Source of the DNA: Zygnema cylindricum
Lineage: Eukaryota; Streptophyta; Zygnematophyceae; Zygnematales; Zygnemataceae
NCBI GenBank assembly: GCA_037447655.1
Contig: JBBHKE010000591.1
Location: 1 to 64,000, forward strand
Length of the DNA: 64,000 bases
Direction: 5' to 3'
Under the pieces are notes generated by a model. That model saw only the letters and a program-made list of their open reading frames with translations. It was not told the DNA's origin and did not search any database. The position numbers and the translations under genes were made by a program. Of the stretch, positions 1-11,900 are shown piece after piece; within the stretch, counting starts at the first letter, position 1; every line of letters begins with the position of its first letter.

Positions 1-31
1 TCGCTCTCTCCCATCTTTATGTGTTGCCCAG

Positions 32-206
32 AATCCTCACTATTCACGGATCCGCGGACTCCGTGGTTCCCGTCTCCGATGCCAAAAATTTTGATTCCGC
101 GATAAAAAATCACCGACTTGTTATTCTCGAAAACGGAGACCACAATTTTCGAAATTGTCGCGAGGAGTTGATTTCACACGTCACAAATTTTATCACAATG
201 GAATAA
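32..206 (+). CDS. Alpha/beta-hydrolase, last exon (partial)
   Basis: This is the 3' terminal exon of a serine-hydrolase-type alpha/beta-hydrolase; the rest lies left of the window. The peptide begins ILTIHGSADSVVPVSDAKNF. It contains the HGSAD..VP block that holds the catalytic Asp in the esterase/S33 aminopeptidase-like family, and then ENGDHNF, which holds the catalytic His, about 10 residues before an ELISHVTNFI C-terminal helix. A pyrimidine-rich stretch ending in TTGCCCAG at 31 is a good 3' splice site, and the exon joins in frame at 32. The stop is TAA at 204-206. Substrate is unknown. The family call rests on the Asp/His spacing and flanking motifs that I recognise from plant cytosolic alpha/beta-hydrolases. 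Confidence 0.72.
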
Positions 207-2540
207 TGGTATGTGTGGATCAACTTTGTTGAGAGGGACTGTATTTATTTTTATCGATTTTATCACAATGGCATAGGTTCATTTTTATTGATTTATCGGT
301 ATGGAATATTACTTTGGTTAATATGTTTATTCAATAACTCGATAATCAAATAAATTCATTAATTTGTCAACTAGTGATGTTCTTGTGATCAATGAGTTTG
401 ACAAAACTACATTTTAAAGTTTTGGTCAGAGTGAAAATTTATGTGAAATAGCATCTGCCCCTTTTTTATAAAGACCAATGTGGGTGTTGCCGATCCACAC
501 AACAAAAAATATAGAAGGTTATTCATAATTCAAGTATTTTACACGTGTTTTTTTTTGTTGTTTTTTCCAACAGTTGGATTGCTGGAGACGTGTGTTCTTT
601 GTCAATAAGTTATAAATGAAACTGAAATCATACAATGTTACATGACACAAATCAATAAAAACTATATTGCTACATCCCCGTCAATTGAATTCACATTCTA
701 ACTTTTATGAGGTAAATAATACGAGCTAAATCATAAAAGCACAATGGTAACCATCTGAGTACATAAAAGCCAAAGCAAGCGAAAAACTAAATCAAGACAG
801 AAAAACCGAAAGAAAAATAATGTGAAAGCAAGTACACAGTGTTTCGTCATTAGTCTCATACCAAAGTCTTCGCGACTACAGGGACGTGGGTGTAGGAGGA
901 GAGAATCCCAAGTCATAAGCCCTTTAGACATTAAGATCATGAACAAAAGCCCAATTTCTTTCTCTAGAGTTGGACAAAAGTGCAATTGAAGACAATAAAA
1001 GAAGGGTACTGGACGAAGGACTATTAAGGGTGACGACAACTCTTTGTATGGTGAGTGTTAGATGGAAAATAGTGTTGACACTCACGACATTGTAATCACG
1101 TAGAAATTTGGGAAGAGGAGAAGAGAGAAGGGGCACAGATGTGTTTCCCAACATTGTCAGTTACACGAAGGGAATCGCATGGAAAACAGGGGTGGAAATA
1201 AGGAAAAACATATGTAATGGAGGTTGAAAAGGATGGTGCGGGTGAAAGAGAGGGGTGAAGTGGAAAGGGGGGAGAGGAGGGAAGTTTTATTGACGTGATA
1301 TTAGGTGAGACGGGTAGATTCTAGGGGCAGCGATATTGTGTCATTGACACAAGTATGGATACTCGGCGATACGCACTAAAGGGTGCTAACTAACAAAGGA
1401 CTTGAAAGAACGTTGAAGGATGTTTGGACCAATAATAAGTCAATGATCCATAACTGCTATAACAGTTTGAAAGAGGATAAAAGCTTGCACTCGCACTAAA
1501 GCCACCTAGCAAAGCTAAAGATAAATTAAAAGACGTGAGGACAGGAAGGGGAGGACTTCCAAGTGCCCTCTTCTCGAAAGAGAGTCGACCACAAGTACGG
1601 AGGAACTCACCCAGTGCAACATCCAAACAACCAAAATCTCGACGACTATCGGAACGAAGTCATTTATCCATCACGACGCTGGAATATTCAAAGTTATTAA
1701 TTAATAATTAACATGTATTAATTCAGCGTAACAATTAATATTCAATAATGACGCTGGATATTCACGCACCTTCCGACCAATGTCACCCGTGGCCCATCCA
1801 ATCGTCAAACCGCCCGATGCATGGCGGAAACAGAGGCAGGGTTCGCTAAAACAATGTCTCCAAAAACATAACAGGCAGATTTGAGTAAAACAATATCAAT
1901 TGGCCGTGAAGGGCCAACATGTAAAACCTCAAACAGAATACATCCCCTTAGAAGCAATTGTTGCACAGTGTCATTACCAGCGTCACGTGCTTAAATGAAT
2001 CTATCGGAGGATATGGACACCATAGGCCTACTAATACAGTCGCATGAGCAAAGGAGAGAGCCGCGTGAAGGTGGGCAGAATGAGGCCCAGCTGAAGCCTG
2101 AGGGTGGTAGTGTACTCAGCACTTATTAGTGGAAAGAACAGGTGTACGCTGTGTAGCGAATCTCCAAAATCCTAGGCCCCGTAGGGGAGAAATTGGGCAA
2201 GTGCTTTTTGCGACTATATTTCAATGGCTGTTGAAACACTCGGTTGCTTGGGCGTTCCCTTGAGCGAGATCCTTCATACTTGTGGTCGACCCACATTCAA
2301 GGGGAGGGGACCTGCAAGCCCCCACTATCAATACTCGCTTCCTTTTATCGTTTTAGTTTTGTTTCTGGCTTGATAGTTCGTTTGCTCTTCCTTCCTCCAA
2401 TTTGCTGTTGCGGCGATGGGTCGTCGTCTTGTTCCTGTTCGTGTTTCAGTCTTCCCTTCGCCAGATTCCACATCATTGATGTTTACAGGGGTGGGCGCAG
2501 TTCCAGGGAACGTAGTTCTGTCAAAGGGCTCACTTCGATT

Positions 2541-2634
2541 AGCTTTTGCTTTTGCTTGCTTTAGCTTTAGCTTTTGCTTTTGCTTTTGCTTTTACGTAGG
2601 CTTTTGCTTTTGCTTTTGCTTTTGCTTTTGCTTT
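2541..2634. repeat. CTTTTG hexanucleotide microsatellite
   Basis: Imperfect tandem copies of CTTTTG (with CTTTAG variants and one ACGTAG interruption) run for about 95 bases. The phenylalanine/cysteine-rich open frames here come only from this repeat. Confidence 0.9.
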
Positions 2635-4806
2635 ATTTTTTCATTCTTTGCAGAATTCATATTTCTGTCTTTTGTTGTCCCTTTTTCTTGTTGATTGGTT
2701 TCCACAGTGTTCTCGGTTCCTCATTCTTTGATCTTGTGTGACGCATTTCGCCCCCATTTTGCCTTTTCAATTCGTTTATGGACTCAGTTAATTTACCATC
2801 ATACTTCTACGCAGGTGTCTTTTATTACAAACTGTCGTCAAAAGTATTGGATGCGCTAATGCCAGAACACGATTACCCTTTAACTGCAGAAAGATGTGCT
2901 ATCACCCAATTCAGAAACACATTTATGGTAATGATTGCCTCTCTTCATAGACATCCTGTCTTACTCTCATCACATGAAATCTTTTGGTGAAAAATATTTT
3001 TGTTTAGGATTTATGTCTGATTGCTCTTTTCCACTTCGGCGAGAAAATAGAGCAGTGGGGTGTCTGAGTCATGATGGCCGAACGAGGATGAAATTGGTCC
3101 CACATTAGTGTCAAAAGTATTTAAAGAAGTCATCTTCGAAATAGTGGCTACAGTTAACCAACTTTCCTTCCCAAAAAAAACTCTACCTGAGAAAAACCTG
3201 ATTTCATTGAAAATAGTTTTAGACACTTAAAGATTGCATAAATCTGACTGGTGACGATACCAGACAGCTTCCACCTACTTCAAGTAGCCACAACTGAAAG
3301 CTTTTTTCTTGTAGTGACGCCTACCTTCTTTTTTCCTCTATCTCGTGCCGTAAAAAAAAATCCCATTTAACCTGTCTGTGAAATATAATGGAACTAGATG
3401 CCATACAGATGAAATCAAATGAGTCGCCAGTATCAAAAAATTTCCAAGCCACAGGCTCTCTTTCTTGTTCATCATATGAGAACCCTTGGCTTACAATGAG
3501 CCACTGTTCCTTTACATCAGCCTGATATGTCTTCAAGTACTAAGGGGATAAATGACTTCGGAACACGCAAAAGCTCCAGAGTGTAGAAACTCGAATGGAA
3601 AATTTGATAGAAGCCAGATAACCTCATAGAAACACTCCTGACAAATTCAAAACAGAGGGCTTAGTAGCTAGAGGAGAGGCTTATTTAAAAAAAACACGAA
3701 AGGACATGAAAACTAGCATAGAACTCAAAATCGGATAAGAACTTTCCCCTGTTAAACAATCAAACATTCTGCTCGTGCTTCCCCATATAGCAATCAAACA
3801 AAAAAATATAGGTCAACTCACACAAAGGAAGACTAATGAGCAAAGCAACAATAATATTAACAGCTGCCGTATTTTCCATTAAACAAACAGCATACGTTTC
3901 ACCTCAAAAATTTCTGAATTCATGTTAGTTGCATACTTCCTGGAGAAAAACCAAAAGCAATTTTACAAAGCATCTACTTGAAACAGACTAAACATTGACC
4001 ACAACGAGCTTTCATCTTCTGAGACGAAAAAGATGGTGTGGTCATTGCAAAGAGGTTTGGCCAAGCAATATGAAGTGGTATTGGCAAATGCAGAAAACGT
4101 TTTGATGTCAAAGTGACGAAAGCTTGAAAACAAATCATAATAAAACCTCAAATCATAGTAAAACCTTCCGTCATCATGATGGAGCAAAATCGAGAAATGA
4201 AGCCAAAAACTAGACACTTTCACATTGGTTGAAACAAAAAACTACGACAGAAAAAACAGGAAATAGCATATTTGCACCAGCAGACCATGTATTTCGTGAA
4301 ACAAATGAAACAAAATAGAATTTTCAGAGTCGTGGTAAGTTCAAACCAGGCATACTGCTATGCTGTCGACCGATATAGAATGCAAATCATAAAAACTTTG
4401 ATGTCAACACACACTTAGATGCATAATCTACAGTATTTCAATCCAAAACCATTTTCAGAAAGATCAAAGGACAAAAACTAGGTCCCTTATTCTGACGTAT
4501 TGACATCAATCATTAGCCAAAAGTAAAAAGGCAGGAAGCACCAACGGCCAATTTAGGCAATCGAGAATCTCCACAAATGGTAGCGAAAAATAAGCACAGT
4601 CATGTGCCAAGTATGTGATGTGAATCCTATGGTTGAAGGCCAAATAAAAATGTCGCAACCAACCTGAGGATCACTGTAGAGTGAAACATGTTTTGCACTT
4701 CAAAGTAAATTGACATTTTATTGTATATAAAAAGGACCATATGGAAACATTAAATACTAGACTCAGAGGGCAATTTGCCCATTTATACAACACACACATA
4801 TATACC

Positions 4807-4813
4807 TGTGCGC

Positions 4814-4874
<61 letters not shown>
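4807..4874. repeat. (CG)n(TG)n alternating purine-pyrimidine repeat
   Basis: About ten CG dinucleotides are followed directly by more than twenty TG dinucleotides, then TATGCATG and TATATA-type sequence. The tract is strictly alternating purine-pyrimidine. Confidence 0.95.
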
Positions 4875-4876
<2 letters not shown>

Positions 4877-5925
4877 CATGTATATACATTATATAAGATA
4901 ATGTATGCACATATATGCTTTTAAATATATGTATATACACATATATCTATAATAAAGCACTTAGTATTACCCACTCGACGTTTTCAAGGGACAACATATC
5001 CTGGCATATAAATTGGCACTCATTAAGTTTCAGAAAGCAACCATCTCGAATATTCCGCTAAGTTTCCAACTAAACGATCAAACAAATTGCACGCATTAGC
5101 AAACAGGTCGTTTTTTGAACCTAAAGCAGAAAAAGTTCCACATATACTCACTGAAAAATACGTGATCGAGCAAATCCAGGCAATACACAGCCGGACGACT
5201 GTGGAATGCACACGCCAAACCTTCTACAGACCTCGAGCATCCGACACTCAGTCTGTAATCCTTTTGGTGTTTGCATGGTACAGGCATCCACATCCTATGG
5301 ATGATAGATACCGTTTCACCCTCTAAAATAAGCCAAATTGCACTAATAAAACGTAACCGTAAAAGCACTCAGTGGCAGTCCGTTAACAGGCTTACTTGTT
5401 GTTAAGCCGATGCAGTGATGTACGTCTAACCTAGTCCATCGACAGCATTTAAGAAAATGCAGAGTGGATGCACTACATCACAAACATGATAAGCTGGCAA
5501 GTCAGATAGAAATGGTAATATTGGAGTTCTAAGTGTAATAAAAATTAATAGAAAGTTTCTATATGTTGAGACGCTCTTCCGCAATACACATTTTCAAGTA
5601 CAGGAAATGTGAGCAGACGTGAGCTCGCAAGGGTCTAACCAGAGAATGAAACAGTTATATGAGCAATAGAAGTTATACGGTATTCAAGTGCATACCTTTC
5701 CCATAATGCGGCTAATCTTACGGGCTAAACAAAAAAATGGCAATACTTCTGTTAATCCTTTTCCTAGACTAGAACCGATTCCTATCTTGTTATTCCCGCA
5801 TGAAATGATGTATTTTACTTCCAAACTAGCTGCATAAACGCTAGCCCTCACCTGCTTCCCTTGGATTCTCTGCAGAACCCAGACGCCTTGTTGCAGGCCA
5901 TAAAACACGTTGCTCCCCAGAAGAA

Positions 5926-8900
5926 TCAAGGCCCTCTTCCTTGTCGCGTTTGCAGTTTGTCAGCATCAGTTTCCCTGCCAGACTCTCTGTTTTCTGCAAT
6001 GAGAACGGGTAGTATGATGCATGTGGTATGCTTTCTAACTATCTGCATCATGTTTTCCTGGAAGCCGCACTGGCACTTCTTCAACAGACTTGAATAGACC
6101 TATTGAAGGAACGGCTTCAAATTCCATGTATCTTGAGCCATCTTGCAGCACTAAGCAGGAGTAGAGCAACAATCTGGTGTTTTTTGCATAGGATATCAGG
6201 ACCCAACATGTGATCCTAGAAACTGCAATCAATTTTGGATGATGACCATCTCATCGCTCCATTTCTCAATTAACAAGGTAAATTCTACAATACCCAAGCC
6301 GCTTCAGGAAGGAATTTCTTTCTGTGTTTGCAGACATGTCACCTTTGAGTGCTCAAGCTTTGCGATGTCAAAATTTTATGTCGTCTAGATGTACACTGTC
6401 AGCATTAGTGGAAAAGTAATTAAAAAAAGGTAAAAGATGAGCTGAGAAAAAAAAGGAGATGAGTAGCTCATATTTTACAGATATGCCAAACATGCTTGCA
6501 AAGGAAACAAAAAGGGTTAAATATCTTTTCAGGCAACCACACGCTACCATTACTGCATGACTGGTCTTCTGATTGTCGGGAAATATACTACCCTCTATAT
6601 ATAACTGCATATTTCTAGCATTTGACCAACCGATTCCAAGAATGTCAAGTCCTAATATCTGTGAGCAAAATCTATAAAAACCCAGAGCAAATGAAAAAGG
6701 GTGTGCATGCATGACACAAACATACTTCCTATTCATATTGTTTTTAAGTCGTGTAGTGAAAGAAATGACATTATTAGTGATGTACATCAAGACCATTTTC
6801 GCGATAATCAAAGCAACAGGTAGAATTAGCCTTTGAAGCGTGATTTTTTACCTCTTTCCATACTGAACCATTTGGAATACAACTTTCTAAAAATTACGGC
6901 ATGAGACATATCCAGCCAATAAGCGCCAGTCAAAAATAGCCAAAAGTGCCTCCATAGGTTTTGTTGATTCTTAGAGTTTTTACGAATTGTGAAAAACTGG
7001 ATTCCCTGTCAGCCGTATGCAAGGGTAACTCACTATTACCCATTTGATACATTTACTGAACCTGCAGAGTTGCCATGACATCTATGAGTTATGTGTGCAA
7101 CCGAGTATGCTCCACTAAAAGATTATAATGGAACCGAAGCTTGCAAAAGAAAAGTCAGAGAGTACAAATGGAGTAAACCCGACTATACACCCGATTGGCT
7201 TGTCCACAGGCAGAAATAAGACCTGTGAACAAGTAGCATATCACGTACCGCATATCGATATATCGAGAGTAACATAACGAAATGAGAAATATAGCTACCC
7301 ATGATCTTATACGACCACATATCACATGGCAACATTTAGCGCCATTTGCAGAACGATACACGACATTGGCAATTACACACCATCCGTTCATGTTCATCTC
7401 TGTAAGCTTTCTAAGTCAGTAACTCCTAAAACATGTGCTACAAGACCTCATAGAACATATTCATTTTGTACGTTCGTCAACGCCAGCTATAAATCAGGAC
7501 ATTTTGTACTTCATTTAAATAAGTTCGTATCCCTCACCGATGACGCACAAAACTATGGAAAATCAGACGATTACCCCACTCATCCTACTTTGCATGTTTC
7601 TCACGATGCACAATGCTTTTTTACAGCCAAGTGTTTTCGAAAGGTTTCAATTAAGAGCGTACATAGGGATAAACCTCGACAAGGATAACCCTTGTTCTGA
7701 AAGAATATAATCCTGGTAATGCACTCAAATGTAAACCGAGGCCAAAATAATGACCTATAGTTCTATTTACCTCCATATCCGACCAAATGCTACAAAGGCA
7801 TTATTTACCTCAGACTTTTTCAAATCAGCCCAGCTGAGCAAAGCAAAAAACCGTAATCTGCCTTTTCTGGTGTAGTATGTGCAGCGTAAACCTCAACATC
7901 ATCATGGTAGACCTCAACTGATCGTGGACAACCAAATTACACAGCCCCAATACTTGAACTATGTAAAGTCAGAAACCTGTCTCATCTCATCAAGATTCTA
8001 TTGCGCAAAAAGAAAACACCAGGGAATGCATGAAAAAGATAACGGCTCTTGCAAAAAGAAAAGAAAGTGTAATCTACAGACTCAGAATAACCAAAAATAA
8101 GGACGCAATGAACAGCAGATTAACACAAAGTTCTCATAGAGAAAGCTTTAAAAATGACAATCTTAATACCAGAGATGGGACAAAACAGCAATTTAAACAT
8201 GCAAAGGACCTGACATAAATTGATTGGTTTCATACCAGTAACCTTTTTTTGATATATGAAAATCAATGTGATATTGAAATCAACTGATGCCCATACGGAA
8301 TTAGAACTGCATGTGTCGAGATCTAAAATCAAAGATAATCTTCTTGGTTTGCACATGTATGACAACAGAAACATGCAAGTTGTACATCAACGTATCAACA
8401 AAGGTAATTGACAACAATCGTCAGCCATCAGAAAGAAAACTGTGTTCTACCAACTTTCACCTTATTACCCAGCAATAGGCCAGAGCATGCAAACTCGTCC
8501 TTCGTCCTTTAAGCTATTATTGAACTGCCTGAGATAGAACTACCTAAGCTGGAACTTCCTTCAACAGCTCAGCTTATGCTCATTCCGCACATGCCAGACA
8601 ACAACAGATACATGGAGCTTGCAGCGATCAGCCAGCATATGGAATTTCCAGAAAAGCATCAGGAACATATTATCCATGAGGGTCATCGAAGTAGTACCTG
8701 CACGAATGCGTTTAGACCAAGAGCTTGCTAGCAAAGGAACAGTAGAAAGACAGAACAAGAAAACACATAGGAGGAGAGTGAATGTCGACTGGCCCTGCAG
8801 GAAAATGTGCTTCAACAGCAAATCAGAATATTTCAAATTATTATAGAAGCACAACAAAACATATCTAGGGGGAGTAAGTATGCAAATCTGAAAGCAATGC

Positions 8901-11900
8901 AAAGAGATTTGCCCTCCTAAAGAGAACCGAGGATAAATTGGAAGTGCAATAGGAAAACGGAAGGTTGCGAAAACATGCAAAACAGTCAGCAAAAATACAA
9001 ATTCTGAAGCACTTGCAAATAAATGCCCTGATTTTCAGTTCTTCAAGAATTCACAATTTATAGGCTCAAATCATGATCAAGACAGACACATAGAACTATC
9101 CTCACTTTGAGCTTCTGCACTTCCTTCCAAACCAGATGCAGTTGCAATAGCTATCAAACTTGACAGTTTCCAAACAAGACAGTGGCTGATACTTGAATCA
9201 CAGGACTTACCAGATAAACAACAATTGCGGTCAAGATACAAGCAGGACTCTTCAAGAGCCCGGTCAGAGCACCGCGGTGGCCATCAGGAATATACCTGAA
9301 TACCAACCCCATGTCCACAAGGACAGAAATTATGAGCATTGACATTTCGTGATGTATACCGAGCAAAATTTGCTGATAATCGATGTGTACTTTTCTGAAG
9401 GTCTCCATGATTGGTGTATCAAGCCGATAGCTATTATCGTCCATTATCGCGATATATCAACTTCGATGTTGCGATATCATCAGTATCCATACATTTATTT
9501 CTGTACTATTCAAACATTTTATTTCCCCAGCTGTCAAGGCTGAAAACTTTCTCAGTATTGTACGCTACTGTACCATGACGAACTCCTGCAGGTGTACCAA
9601 ATGCTTGACTTTGTACCTTGAATTTTATTTTCGAATTTTCTACGGGAATTACGCCCAATCGAGCGTTCAGTCAAGATTTGGCCAGGCATGTATTCTGTTT
9701 GTTTAGAATTTACGTACTGAGTACAGTACACTTATCAATCAGTTTATTTCGAGATACCAATATCCTAATACATCGACTCGCCCAGAATGTCAGCTTAAAA
9801 TGTGAGATGAATTAACATGATTGGCTTTCGGCCATGACTTGGAAACATTCAAAAACACAGGCTAATGTTCACAAGATACTCGAAACATGTTATGTAAGTG
9901 ATGCCGATGATTGAACTGTATGCCAAAGGTTCATGCATCAACCATAGACTGGAATCACAGCGCTCGAGAGCAGGTGTGTGCCAAATTGAACATGTTAAAC
10001 TCAACTACGCAACGTCACAAAATTCAACCCTCGCTCAAGAAGAAACTATGCCAGAATTCAGGAAAACAGGAAATAGGCCAGGACCGCTGTAAATATTTTT
10101 GTTGAATACGCACAAGCTTCGCAGGCGAGCAAGGGCGGGGCTTATGACGCCGGCACAAAAGTAAAAAATGCAAAAGGAAAACAGCTGCCAATCTTCCTCC
10201 TGCAGATAAACCCCAGACAAACCTCAAAATAGACATTACAGACCATAATGCCAAGCGTTTTTACATAAGAAGAATTATTCTGAGGAAAGATGCAAAAACA
10301 AGGCAGCAATTATTGATTGGCTGTCATTAACGGGCCAAACATAAATGTAAAAAAAATCAAGAGCTGCTGCAGGTTTACCCCAATAACTGACTTAAAATTT
10401 GAGGCAGCTAAGGGATTTCCACAGTTTCATAAGAACTGGCCTAAACTATCAGAAAGGTCCATACTACCATGCCTCTGTCACGAATAACCTTGTGCTTAGA
10501 AAGTTCAATAATAAAGGCTTGTCGGAAAAGCATAAACTGAACTTATTGATTCTGCCTTCGCTTTGTAAAATCAACCTTCAGAACATCCAATGAAGAGTAG
10601 CATGACCTACCAATGCAAGGACAATCAAATGAAAGCAACTTCAAGAAGGGCTGCTTGGTCTTACATCGAACCTGTGTTCCAATGGGTATTGTCAATGCCA
10701 CTCCAGCTATACACTGGTACGGCAACAATGAGTACAATTGCTGATGTAAGGCTCCTCCTTGAGTGAGAATTCCTGCCAATGTGCTGCCGATCATGGCACA
10801 AGCAGCCATACAAGCAAAAAGGAGGCCCAGAGGGATGGAACGTCCATCGTCCTAAAACCCACTTCCCCGCAAAAAACATCAATAAAAGTAAATTGCATTC
10901 ATACATAAACAACAATATTACTATGACCTTTCAGCAGACAAGTCGGCGTATGTTAACCATCTTCGCAAAAGGGAGTTGGGATGGCTTCAAAGTAGTGGAT
11001 AAGAACACAAGACTAGCTGCATACCGGTTGCACACTACATAACTATAAGACTTCAATAGACTCAGCTGCTCAAGAAAACCACCTCTTTCTGATAGCATTT
11101 CATGCTCCAGAAAGGCTACCATGGTGACCTCGGATAAAACTTCAGCTTCAAGATTTTTTTGTCAATTATGCTAATTTATAGAAGAGCATAGCGTATTGTA
11201 AGAACTTCAATATGATACAGGACTCTAGGTGCGCCAAGGATTACAGATCACCCTACATAAATTCAGGATACATGAATTCGATGGTCAAACGTACATGCAT
11301 TTTGTACTTTTGTCACAGATAGTGCCACTTTTCACCTCACATACAGGTGAGCGCTTCAACCAATAAATGTGTACAGCATATGAGATGAAACGCTGGCCAA
11401 CTTTGATCAGTTTGAAGTACGACATATAGTTGACTGTCTTTTCAGTAAGCGTCCAAATGCAACGAAAAAAGACCCATAAAGACCACTATCAAATATTAAG
11501 GGTCATGTCGACCCTATATTGACCATGAAAATTGTGTCCTCCATATGCAACTGAAGTGATAGAGCGCATACATTCATCAAATCAAGAAAACTTAGAGCGA
11601 GCTGCCCTTAACATCAACCTATACCAACAAAACGAGTAAACTGTATTCATATTTAAAACATGTTTATGCTGCCTGGTTGCTGCTCATGCACTTATAAGTG
11701 AGACCACACCAACTCCCGCACAAACTATCAGCCCATCCAGACTAACTGCAGCGAGCAATGCAGATTATAGTCTTAGGAAGGTGCAACATATGCGTCAATG
11801 TGGGCCATGCAAGACTTGGGAAACTGACTGCGAAACAATTTGTTCTGGTCTCGTTGGCATGCATGTGACTCGCAAAACAGAATCCAGAATAATCGACGTC

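Larger units (their letters stand above)
207..5925. other. Intergenic region without recognisable gene
   Basis: I found no coding exon I can support here. Open frames are short, low in complexity or lack family motifs. Two simple repeats (2541-2634 and 4807-4874) are listed separately. The right part should contain the 3' UTR of the minus-strand transporter ending at 5926. Confidence 0.5.

Noticed and set aside
2244-2694. Overlapping plus-strand frames rich in Phe and Cys
   Set aside because: Produced by the CTTTTG microsatellite and pyrimidine-rich flank; no family motif.
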